Assembly: GCF_001718415.1 (NCBI RefSeq)
Contig: NZ_CP013377.1
Location: 186,001-250,000 of the forward strand
DNA: 64,000 nucleotides
Reading direction: 5' to 3'
From: Burkholderia pseudomultivorans
GTDB lineage: Bacteria > Pseudomonadota > Gammaproteobacteria > Burkholderiales > Burkholderiaceae
Made by a program: the position numbers and the translations under genes. Every line of letters starts with the position of its first letter. The first letter of the stretch is position 1. The notes under the pieces were generated by a model. It ran no database searches. It was not told the DNA's origin and saw only the letters and a program-made list of their open reading frames with translations. Positions 9,768-17,667 of the stretch are shown here, in pieces.

Positions 9768-10061
9768 GGTGAGATTTTTCGGGAACAGCGAGTGAGCGCT
9801 TACGGGAGTCCGAAGGTGAGCCGATACGGGAGCGCCCGGTGAGCTTCCTCGGGAACCGCCGGTGAGCCTTTCCGGGATGCATCGGTGAGGGCCTGCGGGA
9901 AGGCGTGGTGAGACTGTTCGGGAAGCACCGGTGAGCGTCTGCGGGAGGCACCGGTGAGGACTTCCGGGACGACTTCGGTGAGCGTCTCCGGGATCGTCTG
10001 GTGAGCTTTTCCGGGAGGAAAGGTGAGCGCTCACTAAACGCCGGGGTGAGTATTTACGGGA
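9768..10061 (+). repeat. 13-copy tandem array of a 23-bp repeat (GGTGAG-N6-CGGGA-N6)
   Basis: Unit starts: 9768, 9791, 9815, 9838, 9861, 9884, 9907, 9930, 9953, 9977, 10000, 10022, 10045. Spacing is 22-24 bases and nearly always 23. GGTGAG is kept in 12 units (AGTGAG in the second) and CGGGA in 12 (lost in the twelfth); the six bases after each core vary. It fills the gap between two convergent genes. Three more copies lie at 6830-6846 and 7131-7169 in the opposite orientation. It has no CRISPR character: the conserved part is split and short, and no cas gene is present. Confidence 0.9.
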
Positions 10062-10155
10062 GTGTGCGGGCGTTCGCCTTCCGCAGGCGCGGGTGCCGGC
10101 GCGGCCCGCGCCTGCGTGCCGCGGGCCCGGCACGAACCGTGCCCGCGGCGGGATT

Positions 10156-10698
10156 TCAGGCAGCGAGTTTTGCCGCCGCGTCGTTCACCTGCTCGCGCGA
10201 AATCGCGAGTTCTTCGAGGTGCGCATCGGCGTAGACCGCGCCCGTTTCGCGCTCGAGGCGGGCGATCGTCAGCGCGCAGCGCGCGGTGTCCTTCGGCATC
10301 GCGATGAAGCGCTTGACCGACTCGCCGGACGTGAACGCGTCGAACAGCGCGCCGCGCACGTCGTCCGGAAGCGTCTTGGTCCACTGGTACGGCTTGCCGT
10401 TGAACGTGATCGACGGCGGCAGCGTGCGTTCCTTCTTGGTTGCCGTGATGAGCCCGTAGGTGCGGGCCGCATCGCCGATCTGCTCGGGCGAGAACAGCTC
10501 GTCGGGCGTGATGTCGAACTGCTCGATGTAGTCCTCGATCGCCTGCATCGCGGCGGCACGATCGTCGCGCTTTTTCTGGGCGCGCGCGACGATGTCGCGC
10601 AGTTCGTCCGCCTCTTCGGGCGTGATCGTGAAGCTTGCCTGCTTCTGCTGAAGTTCGGAGAAACGCTGGAATTCTTGATCGTTCAGAAGTTTGGCCAT
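10156..10698 (-). CDS. H-NS-like protein with extended C-terminus, function unknown
   Basis: 180 residues, acidic and helical, no signal or membrane segment. Residues about 1-60 are a coiled-coil-like region rich in Gln, Glu and Lys. The segment EQFDITPDELF (about 69-79) matches the FDITPEELGF linker of the H-NS protein at 6535. It is followed by RTLPP and NGKPYQW, which parallel RPLPPKY and KTGETW of that protein. The last 80 residues (from about 115) have no counterpart there. I infer a divergent H-NS-type paralogue, but this is not certain. The ATG at 10698 has only a weak GGAT upstream; 10707 is an alternative. Its 3' end faces the 23-bp repeat array. Confidence 0.6.
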   Translation of the reverse strand: MAKLLNDQEFQRFSELQQKQASFTITPEEADELRDIVARAQKKRDDRAAAMQAIEDYIEQFDITPDELFSPEQIGDAARTYGLITATKKERTLPPSITFNGKPYQWTKTLPDDVRGALFDAFTSGESVKRFIAMPKDTARCALTIARLERETGAVYADAHLEELAISREQVNDAAAKLAA

Positions 10699-10834
10699 GA
10701 CATCCATCGGACACGGCGGCCGCAACCGCGGGCCGCCGTAGTTTTTGAGAGGGCCGTCATTCTAGCGTAGCGCGGCCGTGCATCGCCGCGCGCGGTTGCG
10801 ACGATCGGGCGCCGCGCATCGAACGGGCGATACG

Positions 10835-10860
10835 CCGGCGCGGGACGCAGCCCGCGCCGG
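10835..10860 (-). terminator. Hairpin after the IclR gene
   Basis: Perfect 10-base arms CCGGCGCGGG (10835-10844) and CCCGCGCCGG (10851-10860) with a 6-base loop, about 55 bases past the IclR stop codon. No U-tract, so terminator function is inferred from the stem strength only. Confidence 0.4.
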
Positions 10861-10915
10861 TCGCAGCTTCGCGTTGCCGCGCCGGGCTGCGGCGGGCGTG
10901 TCGTGCACGCGCGTG

Positions 10916-11689
10916 TCAGCAGGCTTCGGCGCGGTACATCGACAGGTGGCCGGCCGTGTCGCGCAGGCGCTCGACGACCGCATCGACGGACGGTGCCGCG
11001 TGCGCATCGATCCGGCGCATGTACGGGCAGGTCAGCACCGCGATCGCCTGTCCGGACGGCCCGAGCAGCGGCGCGCTCAGGTCGGTGACGCCGTACGCCT
11101 GCCGGCTGTCCTGGCGCAGGAAGCCGGTCTGGCGGATCGACTGGCACGCATGCGCGAGTTCCTGCTCGTTGAGCGGCGCTTCGCCCTTGACCTTGCGATG
11201 CTCGGCCAGCATGTGCGCGCGCTGCTCGGCGCTCTGGAACGACAGCATCACGCGCCCCGACGCCGTGTCGGCGAGCCCGATGCGCGCACCGATCCGGACC
11301 GACACGCCCCACGAACCGGGCCCGTCGACCTGCGCGATCACGAGCAGGCTGCCGCGATCGTAGACGGCCAAGTGACACGACTGCTCGGCGGCGTCGGCGA
11401 AGCGCTGCATCGGCGGCAGCGCTTCGGCGATCAGACGGTTCATCGGTGGATGGCGGTGTGCGAGCGTGAACAGCTTGAGGCTCAGCGTATAGCGGTCGCC
11501 GCCGGGCGAGCGCATCACGTAGCGGCGTGCGACCAGGCGTTCGAGCATCCGGTAGATTTCGCTCGCGTTGCGGCCGAGTTCCTTCGTGATTTCGGTACGG
11601 GTGAGCCCTTCCTTCTGTTCCGACAGCAACTCGAGAATGTCGAGCCCCTTGTCGAGCGCGGGTGCGCGATAGCGATCGATTGCGCTCAT
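10916..11689 (-). CDS. IclR-family transcriptional regulator
   Basis: 257 residues. An N-terminal winged helix-turn-helix (about 10-75: ALDKGLDILELL, TRTEITKELGRNASEIYRMLERL) is followed by an IclR effector domain with the FADAAEQSCHLAVYD, GSWGVSVRIGARIGL and ASGRVMLSF segments. Regulators of this type sense small aromatic or sugar-acid ligands. It is transcribed away from the fumarylacetoacetate-hydrolase-family gene at 12377, a plausible target, although the gap is almost 700 bases. The start at 11689 is preceded by CGGGAA; an ATG at 11737 would add 16 residues. Confidence 0.88.
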   Translation of the reverse strand: MSAIDRYRAPALDKGLDILELLSEQKEGLTRTEITKELGRNASEIYRMLERLVARRYVMRSPGGDRYTLSLKLFTLAHRHPPMNRLIAEALPPMQRFADAAEQSCHLAVYDRGSLLVIAQVDGPGSWGVSVRIGARIGLADTASGRVMLSFQSAEQRAHMLAEHRKVKGEAPLNEQELAHACQSIRQTGFLRQDSRQAYGVTDLSAPLLGPSGQAIAVLTCPYMRRIDAHAAPSVDAVVERLRDTAGHLSMYRAEAC

Positions 11690-12376
11690 TGATTCCCGTG
11701 CGTCGCTACCGGGAAGCAGGTCGTTTGTCGTTTGCATTGATATTGGTATGAGGTTCGAGAATGACCATCGATCGGCGGCGACGTACGCGGCGAACGGCAA
11801 CACGCAGGGCTCGAAGGCAATGAACGCAATTCGTCCGAGATTAACAACAAACCAGCAGTGTGCAATGCCGCGTCTTTTTACCGATCGTTACTCGACAAGA
11901 ACGGATCAGGAGGCGATCCCGATGACAGGGTCGGCCCGAATATCCGCTATTTCGTATGGTGAAGGTGCGGGAAGACGAAAGACGCGGAGCAGACGGGCGC
12001 TGCGTCGCAATGTCTGCGGATACCCCAATAGTCGGTATGCGTCGCGCGTCATTTCACGGCGCGCGGCCGATGGTACAAAGAGTCGCGGGCCAGCGGCGGC
12101 GCGGCCGCGCACGAATGCCGGCCGTTGCGGCGGGTCGTGGCGCGGCGTGCGCGCCGTCGTCGCCGATGCGCAGACCGGCGGCCGCCCGACCGACGCGCGC
12201 CGCACTGTCGTGCGGCGCCGCGATCGCTGCGCCCGCGCGAATCTTGCGCGTCGAACGGCAAGCCCGATGCAGTGCCGGCGCGCGCCATCGACGATCGACG
12301 ATCAGTCCGGCCGCGCGGCTGCGGCCTGCCGCGCCGGCCGGTATCCTGTCACATTCGACTACAGAGGTTGAGCACG
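11690..12376. other. Long divergent intergenic region (IclR / FAH-family gene)
   Basis: 687 bases without a convincing gene. The part up to about 11960 is less GC-rich and probably holds the IclR promoter. The rest is very GC-rich, with Arg-rich spurious frames on both strands. A short direct repeat of CGACGAT occurs near 12289-12303. I see no clear IclR operator. Confidence 0.4.
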
Positions 12377-13225
12377 ATGAAACTGCTTCGCTATGGCCCG
12401 CCCGGCCAGGAAAAGCCCGGCATTCTCGACGCGGACGGCCGGATTCGCGACTTGTCCGCGCAGGTCCCGGATCTGGCCGGCGACGTGTTGTCCGATGCGG
12501 GTCTTGCACGGCTGCGCGCGATCGATCCGGCGACGCTGCCGCTGGTCCCCGGCGAGCCGCGTATCGGCGCCTGCGTCGCGCGCGTCGGCAAGTTCATCGG
12601 CATTGGCCTGAACTATGCCGATCACGCGGCCGAAGCCGGCATGCCGGTGCCGAAGGAGCCGGTCGTGTTCGGCAAGTGGACGAGTTCGATCTGCGGCCCG
12701 AACGACGGCATCGACATCCCGAAGGGATCGGTCAAGACGGACTGGGAAGTCGAGCTCGGCGTCGTGATCGGCTCGCCGTGCAAGGACGTCGACGAGGCGC
12801 GCGCACTCGACTACGTCGCCGGCTACTGCGTCGTCAACGACGTGTCCGAACGCGAGTGGCAGATCGAGCGCGGCGGCCAGTGGGACAAGGGCAAGGGCTT
12901 CGACACGTTCGGCCCGATCGGCCCGTGGCTCGTCACGCGCGACGAGGTGCCCGATCCGCAGCGTCTCGATCTGTGGCTCGAAGTCGACGGCCATCGCTAC
13001 CAGAACGGCAACACGCGCACGATGGTGTTCACCGTCGCGCAACTGATCGCGTATCTGTCGCGCTGCATGAGCCTGCAGCCGGGCGACGTGATCACGACCG
13101 GCACGCCGCCGGGCGTCGGGATGGGCATCAAGCCTGCGCCGGTGTTCCTGAAGGCCGGCCAGATGGTGCGTCTCGGCATCGAAGGGCTCGGCGAGCAACT
13201 GCAGCGCACGCGCGGCGCGGAGTAA
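12377..13225 (+). CDS. Fumarylacetoacetate hydrolase (FAH) family enzyme
   Basis: 282 residues, a standard length for the family. The core begins near 75 with IGIGLNYADHAAEAG; the metal-binding acidic residues are in DWEVELGVVIG (about 121-131) and YVAGYCVVNDVSERE (near 150). The C-terminal TGTPPGVGMG loop (about 240) is typical of this branch. Members hydrolyse C-C bonds in diketo acids, for example 2,4-diketo-3-deoxy-L-fuconate, or act as ureidoglycolate lyase; which of these applies here cannot be decided. Start at 12377 by family length and a GAGGT about 10 bases before. A strong hairpin ends the transcript at 13306. Confidence 0.88.
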   Translation: MKLLRYGPPGQEKPGILDADGRIRDLSAQVPDLAGDVLSDAGLARLRAIDPATLPLVPGEPRIGACVARVGKFIGIGLNYADHAAEAGMPVPKEPVVFGKWTSSICGPNDGIDIPKGSVKTDWEVELGVVIGSPCKDVDEARALDYVAGYCVVNDVSEREWQIERGGQWDKGKGFDTFGPIGPWLVTRDEVPDPQRLDLWLEVDGHRYQNGNTRTMVFTVAQLIAYLSRCMSLQPGDVITTGTPPGVGMGIKPAPVFLKAGQMVRLGIEGLGEQLQRTRGAE

Positions 13226-13305
13226 GCGCCGGTACGACGCGCGACCGGTTGCGGGCGCAACCGGTTTCGCCGCGACCCGCCGCCAGGCAGCGCCGACCCG
13301 AAAGA

Positions 13306-13344
13306 CAAGGGCCCGATTCCGCGCAACGTGGAATCGGGCCCTTG
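13306..13344. terminator. Bidirectional hairpin between FAH and VOC genes
   Basis: Perfect arms of 15 bases (C plus AAGGGCCCGATTCC, 13306-13320, and its complement 13330-13344) with a 9-base loop, between two convergent genes. The A/T ends of the stem give a short U stretch in either direction. Confidence 0.75.
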
Positions 13345-13396
13345 CAGTTCGTGCGCCGGTGGTCCGCCGCCGGGCGCGACGCCCGGCGCGGCCGCG

Positions 13397-13780
13397 TCAT
13401 ACGGGGTTGTCGAGTTCGCAGTGCGCTTCCAGCCGATATCCGTCGGGATCGACGACGAATGCCGCGTAATAGCCGGGACCGTAGTGCTCGCGTTTGCCGG
13501 GCCCGCCGTTGTCGCGGCCGCCGTGCTCGAGCGCGGCCCGGTAGAACGCATCGACTTCGACCGGCGAATCGGCCTTGAACGAGACATGCAGCCCCGATTC
13601 GGCGTCGGCGACGACCGGCCGCGCCACGTGCGTGAGCCACAGCGAGGGTTCGTCGGTGCCGTAGCCGAGGGATCCGTCGTCGCTGTACAGCCGCTTGTAG
13701 CCGAGTGCGCCGAGCGTGCTGTCGTAGAACGCGCGGCTGCGCTCGATATGCGCGACGCCAAAGGAAAGGTGATCGATCAT
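13397..13780 (-). CDS. VOC (glyoxalase/bleomycin resistance fold) family protein
   Basis: 127 residues, one vicinal-oxygen-chelate domain. It begins MIDHLSFGVAHIERSRAFYD, the usual first strand with His near 4, and ends with FVVDPDGYRLEAHCE, where the last Glu is the usual metal ligand. VOC proteins act as dioxygenases, isomerases, glutathione transferases or binding proteins; the substrate is not evident. AAGGAG lies 9 bases before the ATG. It shares a 123-base divergent promoter region with the CGNR regulator, with matching operators, so it is very likely under that regulator's control. Confidence 0.88.
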   Translation of the reverse strand: MIDHLSFGVAHIERSRAFYDSTLGALGYKRLYSDDGSLGYGTDEPSLWLTHVARPVVADAESGLHVSFKADSPVEVDAFYRAALEHGGRDNGGPGKREHYGPGYYAAFVVDPDGYRLEAHCELDNPV

Positions 13781-13829
13781 CTGCTGGCTCCTTGGACTGA
13801 AGGGGAACGTCGGTGCGACAAATCGTTTT

Positions 13830-13890
13830 TAACCACCATGCTGGTTATGCTAGGAAGCGCCTCGGCGCTTGTCAACCTGCATGGTGGTTA
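13830..13890. promoter_or_regulatory. Back-to-back overlapping promoters with two mirror-image operators
   Basis: TAACCACCATGC (13830-13841) and its exact reverse complement GCATGGTGGTTA (13879-13890) flank two divergent promoters. Minus promoter for the VOC gene: TTGACA (13875-13870), 17-base spacer, TAGCAT (13852-13847). Plus promoter for the CGNR gene: TTGTCA (13869-13874), 17-base spacer, TACGAT (13892-13897), predicted start at the ATG 13904. The two -35 hexamers share bases 13870-13874. One operator covers the VOC start site and the other lies in the CGNR spacer, which suggests repression of both genes. Confidence 0.6.
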
Positions 13891-13903
13891 GTACGATCCC
13901 GGC

Positions 13904-14527
13904 ATGAAAGAAACCCGCGCCGCGGCCGCGCCGGACAGCCTGATTCCGGCGCCGCCCGAAACCCTGAGCATCGATTTCGCGAACACGCTGTACTGGCGAG
14001 GCACCGACACGCCGACGGAAACCTTCGGATCGCTCGACGACCTGCTGGCCTGGTGCCGCGAGCGCGCCGGCGTGCCGGCGTGGCTGGCCGAAGCGTGCCG
14101 CGCGCGCAGCGCGGATGAAGGACACGGGGCGGCGCTGCTGGCGCGCGCGCTCGCATTGCGCGAGGCGCTGTATCGGCTGTTTCACGCGCAGGCGGAGCAG
14201 CGCGAGCCGCATCCCGACGATCTCGCGCTGCTCTGCGGCTTTCTCGGCGAAGCGTCGCCGCGCGTCGCGCTGGCGCGGATCGACGGCGGCTATGCGTGGC
14301 GGATCGATGCGCGGAACGCGACGCTTGCCGGGCTGCTGAGCCCGGTGCTCTGGTCGGCGACCGACCTGCTCGGCGGCGCGCGGCTCGCGAAGGTCAAGCG
14401 CTGCGCGAACGACGCGTGCCAGTGGCTGTTCATCGACGACAGCAAGAACGGCAGCCGGCGCTGGTGCTCGATGTCGTCGTGCGGCAACCGCGCAAAGGCC
14501 TATCGCCACTATCACAAGGCGGATTGA
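13904..14527 (+). CDS. CGNR zinc-finger (ABATE domain) transcriptional regulator
   Basis: 207 residues. The N-terminal ABATE domain (about 15-150) begins with the family-typical LSIDFANTLYWRG. The C-terminal CGNR zinc finger has Cys in KRCANDACQWLFID and the hallmark RRWCSMSSCGNRAKAYRHY (about 185-203). Proteins of this kind are predicted stress-linked regulators, and few have been studied. It diverges from the VOC gene, and the symmetric operators between them fit autoregulation plus control of that gene. No Shine-Dalgarno is visible and the predicted transcription start falls on the ATG, so the mRNA may be leaderless. Confidence 0.88.
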   Translation: MKETRAAAAPDSLIPAPPETLSIDFANTLYWRGTDTPTETFGSLDDLLAWCRERAGVPAWLAEACRARSADEGHGAALLARALALREALYRLFHAQAEQREPHPDDLALLCGFLGEASPRVALARIDGGYAWRIDARNATLAGLLSPVLWSATDLLGGARLAKVKRCANDACQWLFIDDSKNGSRRWCSMSSCGNRAKAYRHYHKAD

Positions 14528-14560
14528 CGCGCCCGCGCGAGCCTTCCGCCCGCGCCGACG

Positions 14561-16552
14561 CTATTTCGCCGACAGCTTCCGCCAGAGCGTCGTCTTGCTG
14601 ATGCCGAGCATCGCGCATGCGCGGTCGCGGTCGCCGCCGCACGCGTCGAGCACCGCGCGGATCTCGTCGGCCTCCGCACGGCGCCGGCGCGCCTGCAGCG
14701 TCTGCAGCGTCTGCGCATCGTCGGCTTCGGCGGCGTCGGCCGGCAGCGCGAACAGCTCGGGCGCGATCGTCTGCAGCGCGTCGGGCGCGAGCGCGGCGCA
14801 CGCGGCGGCCGGATCGCTTTCGTCCGCTTCCTCGGCCAGTTCCACCGCAATCCGCTCGATCACGTTCTGCAGTTCCCGCACGTTGCCGGGCCACCGGTAG
14901 CGCGCGAGCGTCGCCTGCGTCGCGGCGAGCACGCGCGCGGCATCGTCGGTGTCGCGCAGCCGCTCCGCCAGCCGCGGCTCGCGCCGCGCGGCCTGCACGA
15001 GCAGCGTGGCCGCGAGCGCGGGCAGGTCGGCCGCGCGTTCGCGCAGCGGCGGCAGGCCGATGTTCAGGATGTTGAGCCGGTAATAGAGATCCGCGCGGAA
15101 CGTGCCGGCCTCGACGGCCGCGAGCAGCGGATGGTGCGTCGCGGCGATCACGCGCACGTCGATGCGGATCGGCTCGGTCGAGCCGAGCCGGATCACCTCG
15201 CGCTCCTGCAGCACGCGCAGCAGCCGGCTCTGCAGCGACGGCGGCATCTCGCCGATTTCGTCGAGAAACAGCGTGCCGCGGTGCGCGGCCTCGAACAGGC
15301 CGGTCTTGCCGCCGCGCCGCGCGCCGGTGAACGCGCCTTCTTCGTAGCCGAACAGTTCGCTCTCGAGCAGCGCCTCCGGAAACGCGCCGCAGTTGACCGC
15401 GACGAACGGATAGCTGCGCCGCGCGGACAGCCCGTGCAGGCTTTGCGCGATCATTTCCTTGCCGGTGCCGCTCTCGCCGAGCACCAGCACGGTCGCATCC
15501 GATTTCGCGTAGCGGCGCACGAGGTCGCGCACGCGCGTCATCGGCGCGGATGCGCCGACCACGTCGTCGAGCGCATAGCGCGCGGCGAACTGCTGCGTGC
15601 CCGGCTGCGAGCGCAGCGCGCGGTCGAGCCGTTCGACCGCACGCGATTCCTGGAACGTCAGCACGCTGCCCGACGTGACGCCGCGATCGACGAGCGGCCC
15701 GCGATGCACGACGTAGCGGATGCCGCGCACGGTCGCGAGCGCGTCGCCGTCCTCGCCGCGCAGCGTGCGCAGTTCGGGCCGCAGGTCGACCAGCGCGCGG
15801 CCGACGGCCGCCGCGGGCTCGACCCCGAGCGCCGACGCGAGCCGTTCGTTGATCGCCTCGACGCGGCCCTGCGCGTCGAGCGCGACCACGCCGTCGCGCA
15901 GATGCTGGAGCAGGTTGTCGAGCCGCTGGCGGCGGAACGCCTCGGCGTGCGTCGCGTACGCGACCTCGAGCGCGGTATCGACGGCCTTGCGCACCGACGT
16001 GTGCGAATACAGGAACACCGCGCCCATCCCGGCGCTGGCCGCGAGATCGGTGACGAGGCCGGGGCCGACGATCGTCTCGATGCCGCGGTCGCGCAGGTCG
16101 TGCACGCACGCTTCCGCTTCCTGCGCGGACTGATATGACGCAAACTGCACGTCGAGGCCGTACGCGGCGACGAAGCGGCGCACTTCGGGCGGCGTTTCGC
16201 CGGCGCTGACGAGCGCGATCCGCGTCGCGTCGCGCCGCGCGCGCGCGAGCGCCTGCATCACGTCGAAGCCGGTCGGCGACACGACCACGACCGGCACCTG
16301 CGCGCGCGTCTTCAGGAAGCCGCCGTTCGAGCCGGCCGCGACGATCACGTCGGGGCGCGTCGCGCCGGCCTCGGCAATCGCGCTCAGCGCATCCTCATAC
16401 GCGCGCGACACGATGCGCACGTCGGCGCGTTCGTCGAATTCGCCGGCGATCTCGCGAAACAGGTCGCGCAGGCGGCTGATGCCCATCGCCCAGATGCGCG
16501 GACGCACCGTGCGGTCGGCGGCGCCGACGGGCTTGATCGAGGAGAGGTCCAT
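14561..16552 (-). CDS. prpR: Propionate catabolism sigma-54 activator PrpR
   Basis: 663 residues. The N-terminal PrpR_N sensor domain (about 15-190) binds 2-methylcitrate in studied homologues; a PAS domain follows (about 205-305). The AAA+ domain has GESGTGKE near 360, the sigma-54 contact loop GAFTGA near 405 and LFLDEIGEMP near 427, and the C-terminus is a Fis-type helix-turn-helix (CAMLGISKTTLWRKL). It is divergent from prpB, whose promoter is of sigma-54 type, so its role as activator of prpBC-acnD-prpF is well supported by context. The start at 16552 fits the family's N-terminus. Confidence 0.93.
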   Translation of the reverse strand: MDLSSIKPVGAADRTVRPRIWAMGISRLRDLFREIAGEFDERADVRIVSRAYEDALSAIAEAGATRPDVIVAAGSNGGFLKTRAQVPVVVVSPTGFDVMQALARARRDATRIALVSAGETPPEVRRFVAAYGLDVQFASYQSAQEAEACVHDLRDRGIETIVGPGLVTDLAASAGMGAVFLYSHTSVRKAVDTALEVAYATHAEAFRRQRLDNLLQHLRDGVVALDAQGRVEAINERLASALGVEPAAAVGRALVDLRPELRTLRGEDGDALATVRGIRYVVHRGPLVDRGVTSGSVLTFQESRAVERLDRALRSQPGTQQFAARYALDDVVGASAPMTRVRDLVRRYAKSDATVLVLGESGTGKEMIAQSLHGLSARRSYPFVAVNCGAFPEALLESELFGYEEGAFTGARRGGKTGLFEAAHRGTLFLDEIGEMPPSLQSRLLRVLQEREVIRLGSTEPIRIDVRVIAATHHPLLAAVEAGTFRADLYYRLNILNIGLPPLRERAADLPALAATLLVQAARREPRLAERLRDTDDAARVLAATQATLARYRWPGNVRELQNVIERIAVELAEEADESDPAAACAALAPDALQTIAPELFALPADAAEADDAQTLQTLQARRRRAEADEIRAVLDACGGDRDRACAMLGISKTTLWRKLSAK

Positions 16553-16570
16553 GCGGCCGATTATGCGCGC

Positions 16571-16610
16571 CGCATTTCATTTTTGGAACACGAAATTTCC
16601 AATTTGAAAC
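16571..16610. promoter_or_regulatory. Probable PrpR binding region
   Basis: An AT-rich island in the prpR-prpB gap with TTGGAA (16583-16588) and TTCCAA (16597-16602) as inverted arms 8 bases apart, flanked by TTTCA and TGAAA half-sites. It is about 90 bases upstream of the sigma-54 promoter, as expected for an enhancer. Confidence 0.5.
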
Positions 16611-16675
16611 AAGCGGGCACGGTCGCGCATCGGCCGTTTGCTTAAAAATCAGCGGGTTAGCCGCGCGATGCAAGC

Positions 16676-16691
16676 TGGCCCGGTCCTTGCT
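16676..16691 (+). promoter_or_regulatory. Sigma-54 promoter of prpB
   Basis: TGGCCCGGTCCTTGCT, with GG and GC 10 bases apart and the TTGC half intact. Predicted start near 16702, leaving a 20-base leader with AGGAGG before the prpB ATG. Confidence 0.8.
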
Positions 16692-16721
16692 GTTAAAAGG
16701 CATTCCTTCAGGAGGCCGTTC

Positions 16722-17615
16722 ATGAGCAACACGCATCTTCAGAGCGCCGGCGCGAAATTCCGCGCGGCAGTCGCGGCGGAGCAGCCGCTGCAGGTCGTCG
16801 GCGCGATCACCGCGTACGCGGCCAAGATGGCGCAGGCCACCGGCTTCAAGGCCGTGTACCTGTCGGGCGGCGGCGTCGCCGCGAATTCGCTCGGCATCCC
16901 CGATCTCGGCATCAGCACGATGGAAGACGTGCTGATCGACGCGAACCGGATCACCAACGCGACCGACCTGCCGCTGCTGGTCGACATCGATACCGGCTGG
17001 GGCGGCGCGTTCAATATCGCGCGCACGGTCCGCTCGTTCATCAAGGCCGGCGTCGCCGCCGTGCACATGGAGGACCAGGTCGGCCAGAAGCGCTGCGGCC
17101 ATCGTCCGGGCAAGGAAGTCGTGCCGACCGAGGAAATGGTCGATCGCGTGAAGGCTGCGGTCGACGCGCGCACCGACGACCAGTTCGTGATCATGGCGCG
17201 CACCGACGCGGCCGCGGCCGAAGGGATCGACGCGGCGATCGAGCGCGCGGTGGCCTATGTCGAGGCGGGCGCGGACATGATCTTCCCGGAAGCGATGAAG
17301 ACGCTCGACGACTACCGCCGCTTCAAGGCGGCCGTGAAGGTGCCGATCCTCGCGAACCTGACCGAGTTCGGTTCGACGCCGATGTTCACGCTCGACGAAC
17401 TGCGCGAGGCGAACGTCGACATCGCGCTGTACTGCTGCGGCGCGTATCGCGCGATGAACAAGGCCGCGCTGAACTTCTACGAGACGGTGCGCCGCGACGG
17501 CACGCAGAAGGCGGCCGTACCGACGATGCAGACCCGCGCCGAGCTGTACGACTTCCTCGGCTATCACGAATACGAGCGCAAGCTCGACGAGCTGTTCGCG
17601 CAGGGCAAGAAGTAA
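16722..17615 (+). CDS. prpB: Methylisocitrate lyase
   Basis: 297 residues, the normal length. It splits 2-methylisocitrate into pyruvate and succinate, the last step of the methylcitrate cycle. Motifs: an N-terminal [10 protein letters not shown], Mg-binding acids in [11 protein letters not shown] (about 87-97), and the catalytic-loop signature [10 protein letters not shown] near 124. ATG at 16722 is preceded by AGGAGG; an upstream ATG would add 28 residues lying over the promoter. First gene of the prp operon, 52 bases before prpC. Confidence 0.95.
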   Translation: MSNTHLQSAGAKFRAAVAAEQPLQVVGAITAYAAKMAQATGFKAVYLSGGGVAANSLGIPDLGISTMEDVLIDANRITNATDLPLLVDIDTGWGGAFNIARTVRSFIKAGVAAVHMEDQVGQKRCGHRPGKEVVPTEEMVDRVKAAVDARTDDQFVIMARTDAAAAEGIDAAIERAVAYVEAGADMIFPEAMKTLDDYRRFKAAVKVPILANLTEFGSTPMFTLDELREANVDIALYCCGAYRAMNKAALNFYETVRRDGTQKAAVPTMQTRAELYDFLGYHEYERKLDELFAQGKK

Positions 17616-17667
17616 GCCGCGCGCCCCGACATACGAATCCGCATCCCCGCATCTGGAGAACCGAAAC

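Noticed and set aside
9768..10061. CRISPR array
   Set aside because: The period is too short, the conserved part is split into 6 and 5 bases, there are no unique spacers of constant length, and no cas genes are in the window.
9714..10133. Open frame on the minus strand across the repeat array, giving a Ser/Pro/His-rich repeated protein
   Set aside because: Repeat units of 22, 23 and 24 bp would shift a protein repeat's frame, the composition is that of a non-coding frame, and no ribosome-binding site is present.
11748..12371. Possible gene in the IclR-FAH gap
   Set aside because: Arg-rich, no domain, no Shine-Dalgarno, and composition like other shadow frames.
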